Assembly (NCBI RefSeq): GCF_963678975.1
Contig: NC_089280.1
Span: 15,284,280-15,348,279, forward strand
Direction: 5' to 3'
Length of the DNA stretch: 64,000 nt
Source of the DNA: Dysidea avara
Lineage: Eukaryota; Porifera; Demospongiae; Dictyoceratida; Dysideidae
Shown here: piece after piece, positions 1 to 11,205 of the stretch
Layout of the letters: each line of letters begins with the position of its first letter
Position numbering within the stretch: position 1 is the stretch's first letter
Notes under the pieces: model-generated
Databases searched by the model: none
What the model saw: only the letters and a program-made list of their open reading frames with translations
What the model was told of the DNA's origin: nothing
Program-made: the position numbers and the translations under genes

Positions 1-416
1 TCAGTGTTACTCTTCTACTTTGCTGTGATCCATCTGTTTACCATTCTAGAAGTACAGAAACTTGCTTTCCTTCATAGCGCATTGTTTAGAATAGTTTAAC
101 ACATTACATGCATCTGACATCATTACTGTTGATATAGCAACAGGATTTCAAGGTAACTGTGTTTCCATAAATTCACACTATATTACACTTCATTTTTCCT
201 GTCTGTTTGCCTTCTTGCTGAATTGTAAGGGTACTATAGGCAATAATTCCACCATGGGATACACTATTTGGGGTAGAGAGTAAGCTTGTAGAATTTGAAA
301 TTAATTACTGACAAATTGTGGGCGTGGTACATGTCAGTAAACATCGAAGACTTCTATTCCATAGTGGAATTCTAGAGGTAGAAATTGCTGTTTAGGGTGT
401 TCATTATAACGTAGAT
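1..416. other. No gene recognised
   Basis: AT-rich non-coding sequence. I see no convincing coding frame, splice signal or repeat boundary before the long-TIR element that follows. Confidence 0.5.
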
Positions 417-772
417 AGGATCCGCAATCCGAAAAGTCAACTTTTACAAATCAATCCCCCGTGGAATGTTCATTGTAGTATCCCATTGCTAGATCCATTA
501 TGAAACTGGAGGTACGATTATTGTCTTCACAAAAATATCCTTTCTAGTAATTCATGAGATGCAAAATTTATTTTTAAAATTTCATGCTCTACACAAAGGA
601 CTGGATGAAACTTGCTACTTAGCCAGATCATATCCAGAGTTGTTGTAGTTAAAAGGTAGGTAGGGGCTATTCGCCCGGTTCCGGACGCTGATTTTACCAA
701 GCTATTCGTCCGGCTCGGTTCACGTGAATAAAAACTAGACAAAAAATAGTCCTCAAGGGAAAAAAAAAGTTA

Positions 773-845
773 TGCCCTATCCGGGAATCGAACCCGGGAC
801 CTCCAGTGCGTGAGGCAGGGATCGTAACCTCTGTGCTATGAGACT
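773..845 (-). tRNA. tRNA-like pol III unit, probably tRNA-derived SINE or pseudo-tRNA
   Basis: On the minus strand a box A-like TAGCACAGAGG (plus-strand 828-838) is followed by a perfect B box GGTTCGATTCC (784-794). The T arm pairs fully (CCGGG/CCCGG), and a run of nine T follows just downstream (760-768), a normal pol III terminator. The anticodon loop would read CAC (Val). The acceptor and anticodon stems do not pair well, so a functional tRNA is unlikely. It sits inside the TIR element at 663-1259. Confidence 0.45.
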
Positions 846-1002
846 CCCAGCTACCCACTTCTCTTAGTTTCTACCTTATATACGTCATTCAAGAAGAAAC
901 CTATATAAGAAGAATACCCAGTGAAGGAGAAACCAAAGCTGAACCCGACCCTAACGCTAACGTGACGTTTGCCTGTTAAGCACAATGATGACTTTCACTG
1001 TC

Positions 1003-1129
1003 TGTATGAAGGTAAGTTTTTGGGTGAGTTCGAGGCGAGCTAGGGTTGGCCCGGCTTTGCCAGGACGCTCGCTTCGCTTGCTCCAACCCTAGCTCGCCTC
1101 GAACTCACCCAAAAACTTACCTTCATACA
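1003..1129. repeat. Perfect 47-bp inverted repeat (hairpin)
   Basis: Arms 1003-1049 and 1083-1129 are exact reverse complements and flank a 33-base spacer that contains CGCTCGCTTCGCTTGC. Lack of any mismatch suggests recent origin or gene-conversion-like correction. It lies inside the element at 663-1259, on the far side of the tRNA-like unit. Confidence 0.9.
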
Positions 1130-1276
1130 ACTAGTGTGTTTGATACTCGAGTTATGGGTGACACTGTTGGACGAATAGTACCGGACAAGCAGGACCACGC
1201 GATCCGAACCGGACGAATAGCCTGGTGAAATCGGCGTCCGGAACCGGACAAATAGCCACTACGTAAAAAGTAAGCA

Positions 1277-1432
1277 CAGGGCCTGAAATTATGTTTTGGA
1301 AATGATCTGACAAGTCCTGCTATTTGGTCAGACATACTAAATAGTACTGTACAAAAACTTCCTAAAAGTGTTCAGACGTTAGCCAGAAATGGTCAGAAAA
1401 TGGCAGATGTCTGACCATAATTTCAGGCTCTG
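1277..1432. mobile_element. Small TIR element (MITE), 156 bp
   Basis: The ends are CAGGGCCTGAAATTATG and, read inward from the right, CAGAGCCTGAAATTATG. AAGCA adjoins both ends, and AAGCACAG occurs at both junctions, so the exact duplication is ambiguous. Inner copies of GTCAGACAT-like sequence add symmetry. The CAG start suggests hAT; this is inference. Confidence 0.6.
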
Positions 1433-1647
1433 AAGCACAGTAATAAGCATATGATTTGCTGGGTACCCGGCACAGGGTTGCTTTCTTTGAAAAAACAGAC
1501 AAAGAAATACAAATTTTGATTTCAAACTGCCCTTACCACCCAGGGCAAGAGAAGCCAACTCTTCCTCATAGTGTTTCGATACAGTTGGGTGCATAGTCTG
1601 TCTATGCTGTTAGTTTGGAAAATATCTGAGACTTCTCCCATCTGGAA

Positions 1648-2214
1648 GACATGGGGCCAAGTACATGAGTACTTATACTTAAGTACACTTAAGTACAAAT
1701 TTGAAAGTACTTGTACTTTACTTAAATACTTTCTTAATTTCCCCAATGTACTTGTACTTATACTCAAGTACTTCACTATGTATTTGAGTACTTTAAGTAC
1801 TTGTAAGTACTGCAAACATTGTACGTAGTTTGTACACAGTGGGTGTACAATGAGAATAACAAAATTGTATGAAGGTGCAATTTACAACTACTTGCGATTC
1901 TTCCACTGCTTCCCCAACCATACTATGTAGCATGTTGCCACGAGCAAACAAAAACAATGCTGCTGTTCAAGGCAGTGCATTTTAAGAGTTTCAGAGAGAG
2001 AATGGTTGACAAAAACCTGAAAGTATCAACCCCTCTAGGCACACTTACATACTACAATACACTGAATACAGTGTATATTTACTACAGCAAAATGTACTTG
2101 TACTTTACTTAAGTACTATCTTGAGTGCTGCAGGAGTACTTGTACTTGTACTTGGAAAATTCAAAAGTACTTGTACTTTACTTAAGTACTTTTAAATGTA
2201 CTTGGCCCCATGTC
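1648..2214. mobile_element. TIR element rich in AAGTACTT subterminal repeats
   Basis: The ends GACATGGGGCCAAGTACAT and ATGTACTTGGCCCCATGTC are inverted copies of each other. The next 100 bases inside each end are packed with AAGTACTTGTACTT-type repeats on both strands, a pattern typical of transposase-binding subterminal repeats in hAT-like non-autonomous elements. No clear target duplication is visible and no protein is encoded. It lies at the symmetry centre of the element at 417-2728. Confidence 0.65.
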
Positions 2215-2737
2215 TGCCATCTGGGTGATGAGCGTCAAAATTTTCTCCAGCATTAGAGAATTGTGTCGCACTTTCTAGCCATTTCCAGTGCTTCTGCAAG
2301 TCTCAGATCCTTTCCAGACTAATAACACAGACAGGCTATGCGTCCAACCTTATCACATCACTATGAGGAAGAGTGGGCTTTTCTTGTCTTGGCTGGTAGG
2401 GCAGTTTGAAATCAAAATTTGTGTTTCATTTTCTGGTTTTTGAAAGAAAGCAACCCTGTTCCGGGAACTTAATGAATCAGTTGCTTATTACTGTATGTAC
2501 TTTTTAACTACAATAATATCTAGTAAGTTTTATCCGGTCCTTTGTGTGAAACACAAAATTTAAAAAGTAAATTTTGCATCTCGCAAAATACTAAAATTGA
2601 TATTTCTGTGAAGACAACAATTGTGCCTCTGGTTTCATGGTGGATCTAGCAATGGGATACTACAACGAACATCCCACAATGGTAGGGGGATTGATTTATA
2701 AAAGTTGATTTTTCGGATTGTGGACCCTAACATAGAT

Positions 2738-4687
2738 CAATGACATAGGGCTGCAAATCATCATTCCATGTTGTGACCTATAGCTATATGCTTTTTAAAA
2801 CTTTAAGAGGTTACTTTAGACATTGATACCTACAAATAATGTAAAAGTCAGGTTGCTAGGGATAATGATTAATTTTCCCTTATAAAATTCACCATAAGCA
2901 CTTGCTCCTTTTTGATTTATAATTTTCAACTGTTAAGCACCGTGACTGAAAAAGTGGAGGAAATATGGGCAAATTCCCATGCTGTTACCATATATGTAAA
3001 AAATTTCGAGGTGGAAAATTTTCGTGGATTACCTTTCACCTACAAAAATTTTCCTCCAAATCCAGCAATTGTGTATATAATTAGCTATTGTCACTGCCTA
3101 GCTATGAAAAATTTCCTCTGAATCTTGCCTTAGTCGTTCATCTACGAAAGTTTCCACCTCAAAACTTTTTACATATACGGTATGATTTTGTTCAGTCCTA
3201 TAGGCTGTCATATGTTTAATTGCAGTGGGGAGTGTAGTAGCTGAGCTATCAGGATTCTGTGCCGATACTTTTGATTGTAGATTTAATATACGCAATTAAA
3301 CTTCATGTCAAAGGGTGCTTCGTGGCTGTCCATCTTGTGGATAAATGATGTGATGACTATTTATAGTTAGTTTTACTAGCTAGATCATGGATTACCCAGT
3401 GGAGTCCTCCTAATGTATAGCCCTAATGCAAAAAGTTATTGATTGCCGAGCGCCTTAGTGTAAGGCAAGGAATCTGGTTCTTTATTTTAAGAAAGTATAC
3501 CCAACTTCTAGTATACCGTATTTACTTGGTTAAATGCTGCACCTTCAATAGTAGTCACACTTGAGTGGTGTCAAGATCGATTGTGAAAATGAGGGCTTCA
3601 ACATAGTTTTCAAGTATAAACTATTGGTCAAATTCAAATACTTGCCGCATTGATTTTATGAACTAAGGTAATAGATGCTGCGGCGTTTATTTAAAAATAC
3701 AGTATGTACACTATCTACTACTGAACAACAAAGCAAGCATCTAAGAAACTTATGTCAGGTTTCATACCCAGATGGGTTGTATGACGATTTGGGCAGGATT
3801 GACTCTGTAGTGAGCTTTGTTGTAAACATACAGTAGTCACTACTGGACAAGCAGCCAAGGAGTACTTTATAGAACACTACACACTAACTTGTGTTTTTGT
3901 GTTCAGATATCATACCCAGTTATGTTGTGATGTGATGGGCAAGTCAATTAACTTCTTAGATCCCTTTATTACATTATTTGTTATGAGCACATGTTTATTA
4001 AATATTTCTTTGAATTCACCAGCTTGTGTGAGGCGTATGCTCAAGTGTATCACCTATAGTAATTAGATCCATGTTTCCTTGCTATAATATTTGCAGTACA
4101 TGCATGCAAGATTTTTCAAGGTTTTGTGCATGTTTGAGACATTCTAGCTAGCTTGCTATCATTGTGTATTAGAAGTTAGTTAGAAAATTAGCATGTTTTA
4201 ATGAGTACACAGCTGTCAAGCAGATTAAGTAAAGCCATTGAACTCATGGTAAAGTTGTATATTCGTCTTAAAGTTGCATTTATATGCATTATAATAACAA
4301 TTTATAAACATGCATACACTCCAGGGTGTCAAATTACTGTTATATTCAGCTTTGGCTTTGTAGCTACTTTGAAAACATTCCTTACAGTTTATCTCTATTA
4401 ACAAACTCAAATGGTAAGGTTTAAGAGTCAAACAGTATTACAGAGGTATAATTATGTCCTGTATTATCCCTAACATTGAACACTTGTCAGACAGCTAAAT
4501 AGCACCTTGCACACAGTGCTTCTCAAAACGTCATAATTTTCTGGAGAGCATGACATCCCTGCATAAACTAATGGAGCTGGCAAATTAAGAAAATACGTTA
4601 GCTATACAGATGCTACCATTGAACTATTCATATACAAATTGTTTGGTTAGCTGTATTAGTAGGGTCTGTTATGACAAAATTTTGTCA
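2738..4687. other. Non-coding; one small TIR element
   Basis: No gene is recognised. Apart from the small inverted-repeat element at 2986-3182 I see only AT-rich single-copy-looking sequence; the few open frames are short and lack any familiar motif. Confidence 0.4.
2986..3182. mobile_element. Small TIR element (MITE), 197 bp
   Basis: The ends begin TACCATATATGTAAAAA and, read inward from the right, TACCGTATATGTAAAAA. Both continue as a GAGGTGGAAA-containing inverted repeat of about 45 bp. The terminal TA could be a Tc1/mariner-type target duplication. No protein is encoded. Confidence 0.6.
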
Positions 4688-5871
4688 AAATTGGGACATG
4701 GCAGATTAAAGCACCAAATTTGGTACAGTGATTCCTTAGGATGTATAAAATGATTTCAGAAGGGATGCCACCATGAACTCACCCTGCACCCCTGTAATTT
4801 TTACAATCCACGAAATTAAAACTCATTACATTTATTATTTTGAATAATCTGTTTTCCTAACCACATTCCCAAAGGTTAATAGTTCCTGTTTGTGAATGAG
4901 TAGTCCATTGCAGCAATAGTTTTATTAAAATATTATGTCTTTGTGTAAACTTTTGGTTTTGCAAAATTTTAAAATCGCTAAAATTCAAACATGGCTATTC
5001 ATGAAGGTTTTTTCATGATAATAGCTAGTTATTTTCTGTCAAAAGCAACGTCTATGTTTCCACTACACCAGCTGAGTACTGTACACAGAACACCAGTTTC
5101 CTGGATACTTGACCCTCTGAGGTTGTAAATAGGTTCAACCTTTTACGCACATAACTACAGCCAGAATTTGTTATAGCTAGCTATACATTTGCACAGTTCT
5201 ATTTGCTAATGAAATGTGCATACATTGCTGTTCTGTTGTTGAAATTCTTTAAAGAGATGACAAAATCGGTTAGACTATCTGATTTTGTCATCTCTTTCAA
5301 AAATTTCAATAACAGAACAACAATGTATGTGCAGCAAATAGAACTGCAAATGTATAGCTAGCTATAGCAAATTCTGGCTGTAGTTATGTGCATAAAAGTT
5401 TGAACCTGTTTACAACCTCAGGGAGTCAAGTATCCAGGAAACTGGTGTCCTGTGTACAGTACTCAGCCGGTGTAGGGGAAACATAGACGTTGCTTTCGAC
5501 AGAAAATAAGTAACTAGCTATTACTCTGAAAAACCTTCATGAATAGCCATGTTTGAATTTTAGCGATTTTAAATTTTGCAAAACCAATAGTTTTGTTAGG
5601 CAATGTATCTTTCACACAAAGACATAATATTTTAATAAAACTATTGTCATAGACTACTCATTCACAAACAGGAACTATTAGCCTTTGGGAATGTGGTTAG
5701 GAAAACAAATTATTCAAAACAGTAAATGTAATGAGTTTTAATTCGCAGACTGTCAAAATTAGCTGTCTGTACAAAGGTGAGTTCACGGTGGCACCCCTTC
5801 TGAAATCATTTTATACATCCTAAGGAATCACTGTACCAAATTTGGTGCTTTAATCTGCCGTGTCACAATTT
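4688..5871. mobile_element. Foldback element with about 580-bp inverted arms
   Basis: The arms 4688-5267 and 5281-5871 are near-identical reverse complements over their whole length, separated by a loop of 13 bases; the apex arms read AGATGACAAAATC and GATTTTGTCATCT. The outer ends contain GACATGGCAGATTAAAGCACC-like sequence. Part of the same consensus (AAAGCACCAAA, then TTAAGAAGAGGTGCCCCCTTG) reappears near 35755-35875, and AAAGCACCAAA also occurs inside the element at 31471-32106. No coding capacity. Confidence 0.85.
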
Positions 5872-7563
5872 AATCCATAAGGAACCAGACTATATGTTAT
5901 CATTGTCTGAACTCAATCTATACTGTGTAAGTTAGAGACACCTTACTCCTAGTGTGAGGATCTTTGTAAAAACTGAGCAAAAAAACGAGGGATTTGAGGG
6001 TGTGGCTTTTGAATGACTTAGATAATGGAGTCATTTTATGTGGACGTAATTCCATGTCAATGTAGTTGTGTCAAGGGCCTAACCGACCCACCATTTTCAG
6101 ATTGAAAAATTAACAACTCGGAGCACAAGCCTTTTATTCATTTAACTACTATTTACCTCCAAATATCTTCTCAAAACCTAGCTCAGAAATACACCATTTT
6201 GTTGAGACTGTATCCCCTTAGTATTTTTTTTACCCCTTTTTATTTTATTTATTTATTTAATGTCCTGTTTCTGTCAATATTTTTAATTATGTACAGACTT
6301 ACCAACCCTATAGTCTTGAGATTTTTGCCCATGAAACAACTTTAATCAACTACAAGTTGAAGTGGCCTAGCCTACATAAGTGGAGTTGTTGTAGGATTGA
6401 ATTATGTTGTTTTAAAATCATCATGTAACATTAGCAATGAGATTTTTCACAGAAGATGACTGAATATGTTTTTTGTTGAAAAATCAAAGCTTGTACCTGT
6501 TGTTGCTTCTAACTAAACAATTAAATTGGATTGCCATCCCAGCTGAAAGATTGACAAGTCCACCAGTGGTGTCACAGCAGAGTGTATACAAAAACAGTTT
6601 ATTAAAGATGCAGCTACAGTCCTGTGGATTGTAGTGGCAATGAGTTGTTACTTATGGCGCCACAGTAGTATGAAGGCCAGGCACATATAAATTCTGTCAG
6701 CAGTCTTTAGAAGATGCAACAAGCTTAGAAACAGAATTTTCTGTGATATATCTGGACTTGTCCGTTCATCACATTTTAAACTTTTTAGGAAAATGAATGC
6801 AGTGGTTGACTTGGCTGACTGGTCACTCAACACAGGGCAATAGACTAGGGGAAGCATAGCAAATCTATGATCGAAAGTGAGATTTGCAAACAAGTGTAAG
6901 GAAAATTACAAATTTCTTTTACATTTGAGTAGGGATCATAGAGTAAATGGAAAATCAGGGAGGTCATCTACTCTTGTAGCTATACTTGTGGATATACTTA
7001 AGTCATGGTCATATTGACAGGCTGTACAGTATGTGACTGAAATTTTGTTGTTATTGTTATTAGAGCTTTACAGTGACTAGCACTGAAGGTCTGACAGTAA
7101 CATGTGCTGCAGCCTTTGGATTAGCAAACAGGAATTAGAGACTAAACATCATTTAACCTACAGTAGCTAACAATAAGGTGAAACAGAAAATGGGACAAAG
7201 AAAGGAAAAAAATCCCTCCTACCCCAGGATTCAAACTGCAGGCCACCCAATGTCTAGTCAGCCGCCACAAATCTCAACTAGTATACCTGCAGGTATAGTT
7301 GTTTCATTGCATATGATCCCTATTCACTTGAACCTCCACTAGTATATGGCATGCAGGTATAGACAACCTTCTTTATTTCAATATTTCTATGATCCCTATT
7401 CAACCTTAAAATTCCTAAAGTTTTCCTTGTGCTTGTATTTATAGGATATGCAGTATACATAGGGTTACTGTGTATGTATATGTACACATTTACACTGGGA
7501 ATATATACTCACAGAATTAATGTTATGGTTAAGTCTGGTCATTCAGTAAAAGGTAATTACCTT

Positions 7564-7566
<3 letters not shown>
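5872..7566. other. Non-coding, no gene recognised
   Basis: AT-rich sequence without a supportable coding exon. It should contain or precede the unseen 5' exon(s) of the acyltransferase-like gene that starts to be recognisable at 7994, but I could not place a start exon. Confidence 0.35.

Positions 7567-7640
<74 letters not shown>
7567..7640. repeat. (GT)n microsatellite, 37 units
   Basis: An uninterrupted GT run of 74 bases. Confidence 0.98.
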
Positions 7641-7641
<1 letters not shown>

Positions 7642-7745
7642 GTATTAGTATTAGTATTTGGTAGCAATGTAATAGGTTGTATGTATAATTTTCCAACATG
7701 GAGAACAGCATGCATATTGTCACATTATTGTGTACCATAAAAATT

Positions 7746-7948
7746 ATATGTGACTGGTTCTGAGAAAACTGGTCTTGTTGCCTATTTACGTATATTGGTT
7801 TTAAGTATTCAGAGTGCTTAATTAGCAAGCAGACCACTTTACTCTGGCTGACTTTGGCAGTGACACTGATAATTCATGTATCTTTGTGCCTGTGGTGAAA
7901 AATCAAACCTGCTGTCATAGGCTGGTTTTCCCAGACCCATTCACATAT
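7746..7948. mobile_element. Small TIR element, ATATGTGAC family
   Basis: The ends ATATGTGACTGGTTCTGAG and, read inward from the right, ATATGTGAATGGGTCTGGG are inverted copies and share a following GAAAAC block. The same terminal sequence bounds the element at 39082-39726. It ends 45 bp before the splice acceptor of the exon at 7994. Confidence 0.6.
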
Positions 7949-7993
7949 GCTACATGCTAATTAATTATCCAACATTCACTTATCATCATGCAG

Positions 7994-8104
7994 TATGTAA
8001 ACACTGCAATACTCAAGATGAAGAACAGGGTACAAGCTGACATTATAGTGGATGGATGGCCAGAGTTTAATTGTACTGTTGCAAGACTGCCTGAATCAGA
8101 AGAG
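7994..8104 (+). CDS. GLYAT-like acyltransferase, N-terminal exon
   Basis: A 37-codon open exon between an AG acceptor (ATCATGCAG) and a GT donor (GAAGAG/GTACTG), in phase 0 at both ends. The product contains YVNTAILK, then VDGWPEFNCTVAR, matching the KVYG-x-V...VDxWPDFxxVV segment of the N-terminal half of glycine N-acyltransferase-like proteins (family knowledge). With the exons at 9734, 22222 and 27441 it forms one continuous frame, so I infer a single gene spanning about 20 kb. The upstream start exon was not found, so the N-terminus is missing from this annotation. Intervening introns are crowded with transposons. Confidence 0.6.
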
Positions 8105-8344
8105 GTACTGTATAACTCTGTATAGTGTGTAGAAATATACAATGCATTCTCATGTGTATAACTTTCAGCAAAAAATATTTATGTGTAGCTGTAGGTATAA
8201 AGATGTAATGCTCTTCTGATTATAACAAGAGCATAATAATTGTAACAGTTATGTTTAAAATTCTATTTATTTAATGCATGGGACCATGGGTAACATGTAA
8301 AACTAGATATCATCCTTGTTAGGTCACTACTTGTTGTTTAACTG

Positions 8345-8400
8345 TCCCATTAGGAACCTGTGAGAAGGCTGAAGCCTGAAAACACAGGAATTCATAATTT
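8345..8400 (+). repeat. Copy of the CTGTGAGAAGGCT dispersed repeat
   Basis: CATTAGGAACCTGTGAGAAGGC followed by TGAAGCCTGAAAACACAGG resembles the start of the repeats at 32707-32790 (plus strand) and 12897-12976 (minus strand). This copy diverges after about 45 bp. Confidence 0.5.
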
Positions 8401-8571
8401 TGTGGAAATATATGTTAAACACAGCTTCCGCCAATTATGCTGGCGTAATGTTGAGCATAACAGGTGCCTGGATGAAAGCATTGAGCGTAATGCTAGCATA
8501 ATAGGCAGAATACTTGTGCCACACTATAAATCCTTGCTTGTCAAAAGGTATAATCACAGAAAAAGATTGAT

Positions 8572-8638
8572 ATACTCTAATAGAACAGTCAGCAACTCTA
8601 ATAGAACAATCAGACAGCTGACTGTTCTATTAGAGTAT
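8572..8638. repeat. Hairpin of the CTCTAATAGA(A/G)CAGTCA motif
   Basis: Arms 8572-8593 and 8617-8638 are exact 22-bp reverse complements, each one copy of the motif. The 23-base spacer holds a third, direct copy. This is the only place where I see the dispersed motif arranged as an inverted pair. Confidence 0.9.
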
Positions 8639-8669
8639 GTTGTTTTTTCTCTGAAATACTGCTGTCCAG

Positions 8670-8973
8670 GTATTTAGAGTTCATTATTTAAGAGATTGGT
8701 TCATCTATGCAGATGGACGCAACGAGCATAATTTGTTTATCCCACAAATCAACAGTTCTATTGGGAAAAGTGCTTTTATGATCATGGAGCAGTTATCTGG
8801 AACTACATCAACTGCTTTTAAGCAGTTGTATTGTTTTCTGTTTTTGTCCTTGTACTCCTTGTTTGCCTTGTGTTGTTGGTACTTGTGCAGTATTGTTGTT
8901 ATATTTAGTTAGCTGATATTGTATGTTTTGAATTGTAGGCACTGCTGAAAAACAGTTCATAGAACTGATGCAG
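8670..8973 (+). other. Two possible small exons of the GLYAT-like gene
   Basis: After a CTGTCCAG acceptor a phase-0 frame starts at 8670 (VFRVHYLRDWFIYADG...) that could end at a GT near 8777. A second possible exon (about 8940-8973, TAEKQFIELMQ) lies between TTGTAG and GTAATT, and the phases would join to each other and to the exon at 9734. The HY...FIYADG part loosely resembles the HYxNxYxIYxKD region of GLYAT proteins. The alternative is that the exon at 8104 joins directly to 9734, which is also in phase. Confidence 0.25.
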
Positions 8974-9733
8974 GTAATTACCCACTAATCATTAAACATT
9001 AAACATTTTGACAAGCAAAGATTTATTGTCTCTACTTCAACCACTTATTGTTTACCCAGAAAGTGCACATTAATTAGGCATAAATGTTGAACACAATTTT
9101 GAGCACTGCTCAGAGGAGGTTGGATGCACTATAAGCACTACTTAAATATATTGCTCTTATTTGCATTCTTTTCTTTGGTATTTCACGTTACCCTCAATAG
9201 TCGCAATACTAAACTGAAAAATGATGGGGTTCACTGGGGTTTGTTAGATATTCAGATCGTCCTTCATGTAGGATTCAAGGCTACGTACTTTGTTTTCTAA
9301 AAGTACTCCGAGATTTAGGGTGAAATTAATAAATTGTGATTTGATGCATACAACTTCATCAGACTTGTCCCGTATATTTTCTATAATGAAGCAATGACCC
9401 TTCACTGCGTTACACTAGGATCGCTGTATTACCCTCCTCAATAAAACAGACTTTGCGTAATTTACCTTATTGGAACTTTAAACTATGGCTTTGTTACCAG
9501 CCAAATTAGTGGGGTTCACTGGGGTTCGCCATGCCATTAGATTTAGAAATACATAAACTTTCAAGTGCACTATACTTTTAATAAAATTGTCTTGAAGCGA
9601 AGATTTTCCAATGAAAATGTACAGCTCACGTGAAAGCATCCAACCTGAGTACTGCTCAAAAACATAATAGGTGAAATAATTGGTGGGTCCCTATCTATAG
9701 ATTGAAATAAGTGATTTTGTGTGTGATACTTAG

Positions 9734-9827
9734 GATAATGAAATTTTATTTCTACTTGCTGGATCTCAAGAAAAACTAGAGCATTTTTTGATAGCATTAA
9801 ATTATAATGGAGATGTTCTACTTGGAG
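9734..9827 (+). CDS. GLYAT-like acyltransferase, internal exon
   Basis: An exon of 31 codons plus one base between ATACTTAG and G/GTTGGT. The product FLLAGSQEKLEHFLIALNYN then GDVLLG matches the 'kdpekLkefL...idWs...lfgal' segment of the family. It starts in phase 0 and ends in phase 1, so the leftover G joins CA of the exon at 22222 to give GALDDE. The intron between them is about 12.4 kb and is filled by the Helitron/LINE/hAT nest and the P-like transposon. Confidence 0.5.
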
Positions 9828-9872
9828 GTTGGTTAGTTCTTTTTAGTGGAAATGTTATTTTTGCATGTGCAA

Positions 9873-9993
<121 letters not shown>

Positions 9994-11085
9994 GTGAAGC
10001 CTGCTCCCCTTCTAAAAAAATTCTATACACAAGATTGAGATATTATAAAGGAGCAGTCAGTCAAATAATGGTATGTACTAGTGTAAAAATAATTTTTAAA
10101 AAATATGAGAAATAGAGATGGCTGAAAAAACAACAGTCAAACAAGCCAGCATGTCAGACACACACAGATCTCTATTCAGACTCAATGGATATGGACTTGG
10201 CGTTTTCTGTAGATCCTTTGCAAAGCAATCAACTAATTGTGTGGGCAGCCGATAAATATACACAGCTTGTTATAACTTTGTAATCAAACATTACGTGGAA
10301 AAGCAAGCCGAAACAGTTACAAAACAGTTTGATAAACTTGGTAACAATGTTTTTAGTAATCTAACAGCAATATCGCGATAGTTAGCTGTAATTATCGTAT
10401 CGCGATAATGATTTTTTTGATCACAGGTATCGAACAATCGATATTATCGCTCAGCACTAATATCAAGCCAGTCATTATGTACAGTAGCTGTTAAGTAGTC
10501 AGCGAATATTATCCGAGTCAACAAATACCAGTGTATTGCAGAGACAAATATAATGGTCAGTCACTGGACATTTGCTGTCAAAATAGTCTGCACGTCTGAC
10601 CACAAATCAGTTTGCTCAGACATAATATCCTAGCTATCAAAAGAAAAGGGATGGAGCCTAAAGAATACAGTTTATCTGTTTAGTTTATGACTTGTACTGG
10701 TAATCATAACTACCACTTGGTTGCTAGGAGACACTACATTCTTACAACCCAAGGGGGTAGCCATGAATGTACTAGGCCTACTCCCATTCAATTAGCAACA
10801 GTTGTTAGCTCACAACAACTATCAATGCTGTGTGCTATCATAGATAATACACCCACTGGATTGGAAACTTGTAAGCGTTACTGGTTACTGGCTGGTTTCG
10901 TTCCCCCTTCAATAACAAGACAAGTTTCTCTGGGTGAAACAAGATTAGGGATGCGGCAATTATGCTGGAATAATTTCGGGCATAATAGGTATGTGTGGGA
11001 ATCAGGAATTATGCTAGCATTTTGAGGTGATTATAAAGCTTTACCAGTAGGAAAATCTGCAGATTGCACAATTCCGTTAAAAAGA

Positions 11086-11205
11086 TCGAGATACTCTAAT
11101 AGAGCAGTCAGAAACTCTAATAGAACAGTCACTGAATATTATTTACTCTAATAAAGCAGTCACATTGAAATGAAATACTCTAATACAGCAACCAGCTAAA
11201 CAATT
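11086..11205 (+). repeat. Four tandem copies of the CTCTAATAGAGCAGTCA motif
   Basis: After AAGATCGAGA come direct copies at about 11093, 11117, 11148 and 11177, each ACTCTAATA(G/A)(A/A)(G/A)CAG(T/C)(C/C)A-like, spaced 24-31 bp. This is the longest direct array of the motif in the window. Confidence 0.8.

Larger units (their letters stand above)
663..1259. mobile_element. TIR element with TA target duplication, nested
   Basis: Inverted ends of roughly 55 bp: GGGGCTATTCGCCCGG at the left and GTGGCTATTTGTCCGG at the right read inward, each continuing through a GATTT.ACCA block to a CTATTCGTCCGG repeat. TA dinucleotides flank both ends (661-662, 1260-1261). It lies inside the left arm of the larger element at 417-2728, whose right arm lacks it. 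It encodes no transposase but contains a tRNA-like unit and a perfect 47-bp hairpin. Confidence 0.65.
417..2728. mobile_element. Long-TIR (Mutator-like?) element with nested insertions
   Basis: The ends are long imperfect inverted repeats: the left arm (about 417-655, continuing at 1437-1640) pairs with the right arm (about 2282-2728). Outer ends read AGGATCCGCAATCCG and AGGGTCCACAATCCG when each is read inward. The flanks AACGTAGAT (408-416) and AACATAGAT (2729-2737) look like a 9-bp target-site duplication with one difference. A 9-bp duplication with long TIRs fits Mutator-like elements; that assignment is inference, and no transposase is encoded. The left arm is interrupted by other elements at 663-1259 and 1277-1432, and the centre by one at 1648-2214. 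The TIR resembles the ends of the mosaic at 48453-53145. Confidence 0.65.

Noticed and set aside
773..845. Functional tRNA-Val (CAC)
   Set aside because: Acceptor and anticodon stems do not pair; only the promoter boxes, T arm and terminator are good.
7429..7837. Frames with poly-CV or poly-HT
   Set aside because: Translations of the GT microsatellite; the same applies to 9788-10030.
8360..8677. 105-codon frame as a gene
   Set aside because: It runs through TTATGCTGG-type repeat sequence and the motif hairpin, and has no recognisable protein features.
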